A stretch of 64,000 bases of DNA, taken from positions 1 to 64,000 of the forward strand of contig JAMOSB010000009.1 in the NCBI GenBank assembly GCA_027068485.1, in the 5' to 3' direction. Below, in pieces: positions 57,102 through 64,000 of the stretch (position 1 is the first letter of the stretch; each line of letters opens with the position of its first letter). The notes beneath the pieces were generated by a model. The model was not told the DNA's origin. It did no database searches and saw only the letters and a program-made list of their open reading frames with translations. This DNA comes from Sulfurovum sp. GTDB lineage: Bacteria > Campylobacterota > Campylobacteria > Campylobacterales > Sulfurovaceae. A program made the translations under genes and the position numbers.

Positions 57102-57623
57102 CTATTTGAGATACGACACAACCTCATCATAGTCTACCTCTCCCATAAATCGTGCCTTGACCGCTAGGCTCTTGGTATCGACTAGATAGCTCACAGGGAC
57201 ACGCACAGGGTTGAAGAGTTCAAAGTAGTGGAGGCTTGTCTGACAGAGGGTATAGGCTACCCCCTTCGCCTTGGCATACTCAAGTACGGGCTTGGGATTG
57301 GCTTGAGCATACCCAATGACCGAGAGTTTGGGGTGTCTATTGAGTCGGTTAAGTGTAGGGATGCTCTTTTGGCAGTAGCGACAAGAGAGAGAGAAGAACT
57401 CCAACAAAACATAGGGCTTGGCTACGATCTCCTGAGGTGTAGCACTCCCCTCATTGCCAAAACGATGCAACTCAATCTGATGAAGCTGTGTCACCTCACT
57501 GGGGGTATGGGTATGGTGAGGGGCTGGACTCATCACTACCTGCACAATCTTGGCGGTAACAACAAGAGCAAGTAGCACAAGAAGTCCAACAAGTCGCTTA
57601 TTGCCTGCTATCCATGCCCTCAC
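57102..57623 (-). CDS. Membrane-anchored thioredoxin-like protein (CRYC)
   Basis: N-terminal TM; KPYVLLEFFSLSCRYCQKSIPTLNRL...PVSYLVDTKSLAVKARFMG. Confidence 0.82.
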   Translation of the reverse strand: MRAWIAGNKRLVGLLVLLALVVTAKIVQVVMSPAPHHTHTPSEVTQLHQIELHRFGNEGSATPQEIVAKPYVLLEFFSLSCRYCQKSIPTLNRLNRHPKLSVIGYAQANPKPVLEYAKAKGVAYTLCQTSLHYFELFNPVRVPVSYLVDTKSLAVKARFMGEVDYDEVVSYLK

Positions 57624-58750
57624 TTCACACCTCCTATCTCATAGAGTCTATCTACCAAGAGATACCACGCAGTCTGCCATGGGGTATGCTTTATCTTAGC
57701 ATTGATCTCCAACGCATAGCGTAGCTTATGGGCAAGTCGTGGTGCCATCTCCTCCAACTGATTGAGGTACTCAAAGGCTCGCTTCCCATCACGAAGCTTC
57801 AACGCACAGACAACCATCGCCCGTAGCGTATCAGGCTCGCGAGAGAGAGCCAATCCCTTCTCATACGCTGAAAGTGCTTTATCATAGACTTTTTGTTTCT
57901 GATAAGCTCCTCCAAGTAGTACCCATGATTTCGCGGTATGGTGCTGGACTTTAAGCAGATGGGGCAAGGCACTCTTGAGGGCTTTATGGTTGGCTAAAAG
58001 TGTGGCGATGGCAAGATGGGCATAGTCACTCGTCGGCTCTAGCATGAGAAGTTTGCGAGCAGTCGCAAGGGCTTTGAGATCTTTACCCTCTTGGATATAA
58101 CGATCGATGATCTTTTTGAGCCCTTGAGGATCATCCGTCTGCTCATACGCAAACACAAAGGGCGTAGGCGTGGGCTTGGAGTCGAGTGCATCATACGCCT
58201 CCCACACGGGTTTGAGTAGGGCATTGTCACGGTAGCGTCCCTCTGCATCAAGGAGTGCTAGATACCCAAACGCCTTAGCGTTCTCCCCTAGCTTGAAGTA
58301 GTTAGCGACCAAAAGCTTGTAGTAGGCACTATCTTTTTTGTGTTGGTCGACTAGGTGGAGTATCTTAGCGATACTCTCTCTGTATGCCCCCTGCGCATAG
58401 TCACAGAGTGCAGCATTGTAGTAGGCAGTCGTCTCATCAGGCTTGGCGTGGTATGCCTTGGTGTAGAGCTCCCCTGCACGCTTCATATCTCCTGCCTCTT
58501 GGTAGATATCGGCTAGGGCAGTGAGAGTAGAACTCTCCTTATCATAGAGCGCCACTGCCTTCTCATACGCCTCTTGTGCTTGTTGTTTCTGACCATGTGC
58601 TATCGCACTATATCCCTCAAATGCAAGAGCGTGATAGCTTCGAACACGCGACTGTTCATCTTGATACTGATCATAACTATACCCCATAAAGCCAAAGAGC
58701 AGAAGTAGCAAAAGTGATATAAAAAGTAGAGTATATTTGAGAAGTTTCAT
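57620..58750 (-). CDS. TPR-repeat protein (MshN-like position)
   Basis: N-terminal TM and repeated TPR units (GDMKRAGELYTKAYHAKPDETTAYYNAALCDYAQG..., KVYDKALSAYEKGLAL). Confidence 0.82.
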   Translation of the reverse strand: MKLLKYTLLFISLLLLLLFGFMGYSYDQYQDEQSRVRSYHALAFEGYSAIAHGQKQQAQEAYEKAVALYDKESSTLTALADIYQEAGDMKRAGELYTKAYHAKPDETTAYYNAALCDYAQGAYRESIAKILHLVDQHKKDSAYYKLLVANYFKLGENAKAFGYLALLDAEGRYRDNALLKPVWEAYDALDSKPTPTPFVFAYEQTDDPQGLKKIIDRYIQEGKDLKALATARKLLMLEPTSDYAHLAIATLLANHKALKSALPHLLKVQHHTAKSWVLLGGAYQKQKVYDKALSAYEKGLALSREPDTLRAMVVCALKLRDGKRAFEYLNQLEEMAPRLAHKLRYALEINAKIKHTPWQTAWYLLVDRLYEIGGVK

Positions 58751-58803
58751 TCGTATTATCTTTAAGTGGAATTTGGAAGTAGAAAATATAACATGGCTAG
58801 GTA

Positions 58804-58843
58804 AATCACTGGTAAATAGAGTCTTCTCTACTTACCAGTGATT
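58804..58843 (-). terminator. Strong intercistronic hairpin (12-bp plus 5-bp stems) downstream of the pilin gene
   Basis: Plus strand AATCACTGGTAA-a-TAGAG-TCTT-CTCTA-c-TTACCAGTGATT; no adjacent U-tract. Confidence 0.65.
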
Positions 58844-58847
58844 AACA

Positions 58848-58867
58848 CCCCCACCCAAAGGTGGAGG
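58848..58867 (-). terminator. Second, smaller G/C-rich hairpin immediately after the pilin stop
   Basis: CCC-CCACC-CAAA-GGTGG-AGG; 5-bp core plus 2 bp across a C.A mismatch. Confidence 0.4.
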
Positions 58868-58882
58868 CTATATCAAGGTAAA

Positions 58883-59980
58883 CTACGATCTCTCACCTTC
58901 AATAGAGACAAGGTAGCTATCGGCTATATCACCCCAAACATGTCCATTGGGACAGGCGATCTCAAAGTCAGACTCTTTTTGAGCTGAGAAGTCCCCTTTT
59001 GTTCCCTCTGTTTTCAAGATAATTGGGTGTTTACCAATTGTCTTATCATCATTGACATTAACCCCAAAATAGTGAAGTTTTGCAGGTGTATCAACTGCTG
59101 CACTAACTCTCTTAATTGTCTCTTCCAATCGTGGTACAATTAAGAGGTAGTTCCCCCAGCTATATTGGTTACGGCTTAAGATCTGATCAGGACAGGTCCC
59201 TGCACTATCGAGCATCTCACTTTTAACAAGTTCAAAGGTCGCATCTCCTACACCCAAAACAAGTCTACCGATAAATTTTCCCTCTTCCATACGCATCCAC
59301 TTATCACTATTACTTTCAGTCGTAGTTCCATCAGTTGCATTAAGTGCAACTGATGGAGCTTCCAACTCTAATGATGAGGTACTTGCAGTAAATTTATACT
59401 GTTCACCAGAACTATAATTTGTCTCATTTGAATCTACAGTTGAACACCCTAGACCAATCATTAACATCCCAAGCTTGTCTGCTACATCACGACGGACATT
59501 TCGCTCAACAATATTATTTTCTGCATCAGGTTTCTCACCTGACCCATCAGAAGTCTTAGCCAGATCATAGACCTCGGCAATACCAAGATCCTCTAGTTCA
59601 TCTGCTTCTGTCGCATTGATATAGTGTAGTATTGGCTTAAAGCGTTTATAGAACTCTTTGGAGACCTCTTCAGCACCATTGCGTTTATTACCATCTTCTG
59701 GTCTTACCCGGATAGCTACATCTCCTGGATTATTTGAGATAACCATATTGGTCAATCCTGAAGGGAGCTCATTGTTTTGGTAGACATGCATCATGACATA
59801 CTTCTGTAGTCTCTCTTGGTTAGTCTGACAACTTCCACACGATGCCTCTTCAGCAAATCCTGCTAGCTTTGGTGCAACCAGTGAGGCTAAGAACCCCATA
59901 ATCACAATAACAACCAATAGTTCAACCAGCGTAAACGCGCCTCTTTTTCTCTGATTTGAGAATATTGTTTTCATTTTCAT
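58883..59980 (-). CDS. Large type II/IV (pseudo)pilin (365 aa) with CGSC motif
   Basis: NQRKRGAFTLVELLVVIVIMGFLASLVAPKLAGFAEEASCGSCQTNQERLQKYVMMHVYQNNELPSG. Confidence 0.88.
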   Translation of the reverse strand: MKMKTIFSNQRKRGAFTLVELLVVIVIMGFLASLVAPKLAGFAEEASCGSCQTNQERLQKYVMMHVYQNNELPSGLTNMVISNNPGDVAIRVRPEDGNKRNGAEEVSKEFYKRFKPILHYINATEADELEDLGIAEVYDLAKTSDGSGEKPDAENNIVERNVRRDVADKLGMLMIGLGCSTVDSNETNYSSGEQYKFTASTSSLELEAPSVALNATDGTTTESNSDKWMRMEEGKFIGRLVLGVGDATFELVKSEMLDSAGTCPDQILSRNQYSWGNYLLIVPRLEETIKRVSAAVDTPAKLHYFGVNVNDDKTIGKHPIILKTEGTKGDFSAQKESDFEIACPNGHVWGDIADSYLVSIEGERS

Positions 59981-60096
59981 ACTCCTTTTGATTAGTAAAA
60001 CTCTGAACTTTAGCCTATCTCAATAGATAAACTAAAAATCCCTTTATCTTAGCATATTACTTCTTAAAAACAATTAAGATATGGTATGATTCGTCC

Positions 60097-60888
60097 ATGA
60101 AAAAAGTGACCTACTCTCCTACTACACGCTATGCTACACTGGGACTCCTCATCGGGGGTGGTGTGGTGATCACACTACTCTGGTATATCCAGCACCTTCA
60201 GACAGAGATCGACCAGCTCAAGCAGACCTACCATGCCCAAAGCATAGAGCAGACCCAAACCATCACCACGCTCCAGACCCAGAAATCCACCCTAGAGGGG
60301 CTTCTCACACGCAAGCTCTCTCACTCACTCTGCCACCCCTCAGACAACACCCTTGTGAGACAACCCAACCACCACCTAGCGACCCTACCCACCCCTACTC
60401 ACACCACGCAGACACCACCTCCTGCTCCCACGACTCTAGCCGTGCCTCCACTTCCACCTCTCTACCAAGAGGCTCCACTCCCCGCACCCCCACCACCAAG
60501 TACAAGCTACGCCCAACAACTCATCACGCAAGTCGCCAAATCCAAGCTTGACCTCCCCTATGTCTGGGGGGCAGAGGGTCCCAACTGTTATGACTGCTCA
60601 GGCTTCACCTCTCAGGTCTTCAAGGAGCTAGGAGTCTGGATACCGCGTACCTCTCGCTCCCAATCGAGCTACGGGCGTGCCATCTCCAAATCCAAGCTAC
60701 AAAGCGGTGATCTACTCTTCTTTGCTACCGCTAAAAAAGATCGAAATCGGGTCAATCATGTGGGGATTTATCTAGGAGATGGACGCTTTATCCATGCAAG
60801 TTCAGCCAAAAAAGGGGTGGTCATCACCCCCTTTGATACCCCCTTCTATCAAGCCTGCTACAAGGGAGCTAGACGCATCATCAACTAA
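60097..60888 (+). CDS. NlpC/P60-family cell-wall endopeptidase
   Basis: N-terminal TM, coiled coil, Pro-rich linker; LPYVWGAEGPNCYDCSGFTSQVFKELGVWIPRTSRSQ...SGDLLFF...NHVGIYLGDGRFIHASSAKKGV. Confidence 0.95.
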   Translation: MKKVTYSPTTRYATLGLLIGGGVVITLLWYIQHLQTEIDQLKQTYHAQSIEQTQTITTLQTQKSTLEGLLTRKLSHSLCHPSDNTLVRQPNHHLATLPTPTHTTQTPPPAPTTLAVPPLPPLYQEAPLPAPPPPSTSYAQQLITQVAKSKLDLPYVWGAEGPNCYDCSGFTSQVFKELGVWIPRTSRSQSSYGRAISKSKLQSGDLLFFATAKKDRNRVNHVGIYLGDGRFIHASSAKKGVVITPFDTPFYQACYKGARRIIN

Positions 60889-61871
60889 CGCCTAAAGTGT
60901 ACCATCTTAAAGCGATCACCCATCATGGTCGGGGCGATAAGGGTTTTGACTTTGTCCGCTTCTCGTGCATAGCGTGCTTGGGTGGTCTGCTTGGCAAAGG
61001 CTTCGAGTATCTCAATCAACCCAAAGCGTATCAAGGCGCGTGCCTGTGTCTCATAGGCAACCTCCTCAAACCCTTCGGCTTCAAAGATCTCTTTGAGGTG
61101 TCCAAAGTTGACATCATAGGTGATATCATCGTGTTGATAGGAGTCTGCCAATGTAAGTGCCTCATCAAAGAGCGGGAAGGTCTCATGGGTACGGTAGACA
61201 CGGATAGAGAAGTCATTACGGACATACCTCTCGCCATAATCAAAGCTCACAAAATCACACCGCTCAATCGCATGGCACATCTCTTGAGCAAAGGTATCAT
61301 ACCCAACCGCAATCTCCCCTTGGGTAAGGTGGTGTTGTCTTGCCCAGCTCAGTAGTGAAGCGGGAGCCTCCTCCCAATAGATCGTATGCTCTTTAACCCG
61401 TGCGATCTTCTCCTCTTTGAGTAGCTCACACGGAAAGGCATCGAAGATCTCATTGGCGACGATAAAGGCATAGGAGGCTTCAACCTCCGCTAAACTACTA
61501 AAGTGGTGTACCGTCACATCCTTACCAAAACGCTCTTGGATATAGGCTTTTTGAGCCTCTTGTACCTCAGGCTGTCGCTCTACGATACCAAACTTCAAGC
61601 TCCCAATCAATGTAGGGTCACAACTATAGAGCCACTGTATCATATCGCACAAGAGGTAGCCTTGGTGTGCCCCTACTTCGATGAGCCACCCATCCCTAGG
61701 GACTTGCTCTGACTTAAGAAGTCCATAGAAGTAGTTGGCGATACTCGCCCCAAAAAAGCGACTCGTACTTACTGCGGTATAGAAATCCCCCGACTTCCCA
61801 ATCGCCTTAAACTGCTTGTAGTAGCCCCCCTCACCATAGAGCCACTGCTCCATATAGTCACTAAACTGCAT
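60885..61871 (-). CDS. MidA/NDUFAF7-like SAM-dependent methyltransferase (DUF185)
   Basis: GGYYKQFKAIGKSGDFYTAVSTSRFFGASIANYF...LIEVGAHQGYLLCDM...FIVANEIFDAFPCELL...FVSFDYGE. Confidence 0.85.
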   Translation of the reverse strand: MQFSDYMEQWLYGEGGYYKQFKAIGKSGDFYTAVSTSRFFGASIANYFYGLLKSEQVPRDGWLIEVGAHQGYLLCDMIQWLYSCDPTLIGSLKFGIVERQPEVQEAQKAYIQERFGKDVTVHHFSSLAEVEASYAFIVANEIFDAFPCELLKEEKIARVKEHTIYWEEAPASLLSWARQHHLTQGEIAVGYDTFAQEMCHAIERCDFVSFDYGERYVRNDFSIRVYRTHETFPLFDEALTLADSYQHDDITYDVNFGHLKEIFEAEGFEEVAYETQARALIRFGLIEILEAFAKQTTQARYAREADKVKTLIAPTMMGDRFKMVHFRR

Positions 61872-63087
61872 TACTCACCTTTGTATAGAGTCCAAGAAGC
61901 TCTATCTGTTTTTCTAAGTTGTAGATCTGGATATTGAGCTTCCGAATCTGCAACGAGTTTCGCATGATTGCCACATCACTGCTCGTCTTCTCTCCTGCTT
62001 GGGCAAGATTCTTCGTCGTCGTATAGAGGTTTTGGTAGAGGGCTTTATCTCTGCGTGCAAGGGCAATCTTACGATCGATAAACCCCAGTCGCTTCTTGAG
62101 TAGTGCATACTCTAACCCAATCGCCTCTTGTTGCTCTATAAAGGTACTTTGGGCTTTGAGATGTGCGACCTTACTCGCCTCTACATCTGCCAATGCATTG
62201 AAGCTTAGTGGCATCGAGATCGTAAAGCCGTAGGTGTTATACCGCTCCTCAAGTCCTGGTCGTGCAAAGAGTGGATTGAGATCGGCATCGGTATAGCGTC
62301 CCTGCACCGAGACCGTGGGGAGGTACTTTGTCCATGCCATCTTGGCACTGTAGTGCTTCTCCTCGATGCGTAGGCGATCGCGTTGGAGTGCGAGGTTGTT
62401 TTTGCGGTAGGTCTCTAAGGAGATGAGCTTAAGGGTGGGGAGCTTAAGGGTATGGGGATTGCTATCACTCAAGAGTGCAAACTGCTTCTCTAGCTCTAGG
62501 GATGAGATCTCAAGCTGTAACTTCTGTATCTCATCTTGATTGGCTTTGAGGATCGCTTGGTCAAGCAGACTACTATCACTCACCCCTGCATGGTAACGCT
62601 CTTTTTTTTGGATGATGTCAAGCTTATCATTTTGGATAAGGAGGGCTATTTTGCGTTGTTCTAACTTGAGCTTCTTCATCTCAAAGAGTAGCTCGACCCC
62701 TCGCCCTATCATCTCTCGTTTCTTTAAGGTGATCTCTGCCTCATTGGCTCCACGCAGTGCTTCTGCATACTTAATGGCAAAGTAGATCCCCCCCGACTTA
62801 AAGATCGGCTGATCGATCCCAATAGAGAAACTCCCCGTCTGAGTCCTCTCTCCTCTCATCTGCTCTGAGTAACTTCGTGTATACTGCACCATCACAGGGT
62901 TGATCCAACTCTTCTGAAGTATATCACTCTGGAGTGCATTGTTCTGATACTCATACCCAAAGAGGTGCTGTTTCTCCTCAGAGAGAAAATCACGCAGTTC
63001 ATCCCCAAGCACCCCCAAAGAGAGTCCCCAAAGGAGAAGACTAGAGCGTAGCAATAGCTTTTTCAAAACGCATAAACCCTTCATCAA
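61861..63087 (-). CDS. TolC-family outer membrane protein
   Basis: Signal-like N-terminus; long helical repeats; ERYNTYGFTISMPLSFNALADVEASKVAHLKAQSTFIEQQEAIGLEY. Confidence 0.82.
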   Translation of the reverse strand: MMKGLCVLKKLLLRSSLLLWGLSLGVLGDELRDFLSEEKQHLFGYEYQNNALQSDILQKSWINPVMVQYTRSYSEQMRGERTQTGSFSIGIDQPIFKSGGIYFAIKYAEALRGANEAEITLKKREMIGRGVELLFEMKKLKLEQRKIALLIQNDKLDIIQKKERYHAGVSDSSLLDQAILKANQDEIQKLQLEISSLELEKQFALLSDSNPHTLKLPTLKLISLETYRKNNLALQRDRLRIEEKHYSAKMAWTKYLPTVSVQGRYTDADLNPLFARPGLEERYNTYGFTISMPLSFNALADVEASKVAHLKAQSTFIEQQEAIGLEYALLKKRLGFIDRKIALARRDKALYQNLYTTTKNLAQAGEKTSSDVAIMRNSLQIRKLNIQIYNLEKQIELLGLYTKVSNAV

Positions 63088-64000
63088 TCTCTACTTTACT
63101 AATGGTGATACTAGGAAGGAAGCGTACAGTATTGCGTCCTGCTTTGAGTACCACAAGCCCCTCTTGCATACTTTGGGTGACGGTGGCTTTCTGTATCGCA
63201 CTACTCTTGGCACGCAATCCCCGCATCAACCCTAAGCCTACCTCTCTCTCAAAGAGATGAGGATAAGAGGCGACAATAGCCTGAAGCTTCTGCTCAAAGT
63301 AGAGATGACTCTCCGCCACTGCCCCTGAGTCATAGAGTCCTTGAAGCACCTCCAGTACCGCTAGTCCCGCACGACTACTGAGGTAGTTCCCCCCAAAGGT
63401 ACTTCCGTGATCGCCTGCGTGTAGTATGCTCTTGTGGCGTGTCATCACCGCACCGATAGGGACACCACCCCCCAAGCCCTTGGCAAGGGTGATAATGTCA
63501 GGCTCAATCTCATAGAGGTTAGAGGCGAGAAACTCTCCCGTACGATAGACCCCTGTCTGTACCTCATCGACAATCAGTAAAATCCCCTCCGATTTGAGGT
63601 GGCGTGCGAGTTGCTGTATCGCCTCTTTGTCAAATGGCTCTACACCCCCCTCACCCTGTACGAGTTCGATCAATACTGCCACCGTCTCCTCATCAATCGC
63701 ATCATAGACCGCCTCGATAGACTTCTCATAGGAGAACCCATCAGGATAGGGAGCGAAGTGTGGGGTGTGGAAACTCTCCTGCCCCGTCGCCTTTACTGTC
63801 GTGATGGTACGCCCATGAAAGGAGTGTTCAAGGGTGATGACCTTGTAGCGTTTGGTCTCAAACTGTGTCTCCCCATACTTACGGGCTATCTTGATCGCCC
63901 CTTCATTCGCCTCTGCTCCCGAGTTGGCAAAGAAGACCCCCATATCATATCCACTTAGCGTGACGATCTTCTCCGCTAGCTCCGCTTGGGGTGCGATGAT
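63041..64000 (-). CDS. argD: Acetylornithine aminotransferase-like PLP enzyme (N-terminus past the right edge)
   Basis: GVFFANSGAEANEGAIKIARKYG, LEHSFHGRTITTVKATGQ, LLIVDEVQTGVYRTGEFLAS, ITLAKGLGGGVPIGAVM, HGSTFGGNYL; the frame stays open upstream of the track start at 63943. Confidence 0.93.
   Translation of the reverse strand: MIAPQAELAEKIVTLSGYDMGVFFANSGAEANEGAIKIARKYGETQFETKRYKVITLEHSFHGRTITTVKATGQESFHTPHFAPYPDGFSYEKSIEAVYDAIDEETVAVLIELVQGEGGVEPFDKEAIQQLARHLKSEGILLIVDEVQTGVYRTGEFLASNLYEIEPDIITLAKGLGGGVPIGAVMTRHKSILHAGDHGSTFGGNYLSSRAGLAVLEVLQGLYDSGAVAESHLYFEQKLQAIVASYPHLFEREVGLGLMRGLRAKSSAIQKATVTQSMQEGLVVLKAGRNTVRFLPSITISKVEIDEGFMRFEKAIATL

Noticed and set aside
60380-60520. Pro-rich C/A-rich stretch in the NlpC/P60 gene
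   Set aside because: Normal flexible linker between the membrane anchor and catalytic domain.
60897-61355. 152-aa plus-strand ORF opposite the MidA-like gene
   Set aside because: Antisense shadow; the minus-strand frame has clear MidA/DUF185 motifs.
1-64000. CRISPR arrays, IS elements, prophage genes, rRNA operons
   Set aside because: No regularly spaced repeats, transposase or phage structural motifs, or rRNA sequence were recognised on either strand.

Overview
The window is about 64 kb of mostly minus-strand, densely packed bacterial chromosome. It is probably Campylobacterota (epsilonproteobacterial), inferred from the fused CcsBA, RNase Y, an HsrA/HP1043-like orphan regulator and A|FTLIE-type prepilins. 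From left to right it contains: (i) an AT-rich partial Type III-like adenine DNA methyltransferase next to tRNA-Ser(GCU), missed by the ORF track because it runs off the left edge; (ii) housekeeping genes (NYN/OST-HTH protein, rsmD, ccsBA, polA, uvrA, a CxxCH heme protein, purB); (iii) a ~15 kb surface-polysaccharide operon, tagA/wecG-like to galE, with 7 glycosyltransferases, a Wzy/WaaL-like polymerase/ligase, a Wzx-like flippase, a PIG-L deacetylase, a CelD-like GNAT and two different HPr-kinase-like P-loop proteins; (iv) an HsrA-like regulator, cmoB, a cyclophilin, rny, a 5-FCL gene, ftsY, plsC and radA; (v) two signalling modules: a NIT hybrid kinase with three receiver-like domains plus a periplasmic partner, and a FIST/hybrid-kinase/Hpt/NarL-type phosphorelay; (vi) acpS and a lipoprotein; (vii) a ~13 kb type II secretion/MSHA/cts-like locus with three unusually large Cys-containing pseudopilins and an embedded thioredoxin-like gene; (viii) an NlpC/P60 protein, a MidA-like methyltransferase, a TolC-like protein and partial argD. 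No CRISPR array, rRNA or intact IS element was seen. The best leads are the tandem HPrK-like pair with the PIG-L/GNAT pair in the glycan operon, the oversized-pseudopilin locus, the receiver-domain arrays, and several small regulatory structures, including a symmetric divergent promoter and a strong intercistronic hairpin after the pilin gene. All family calls come from motifs read by eye; no database search was run.
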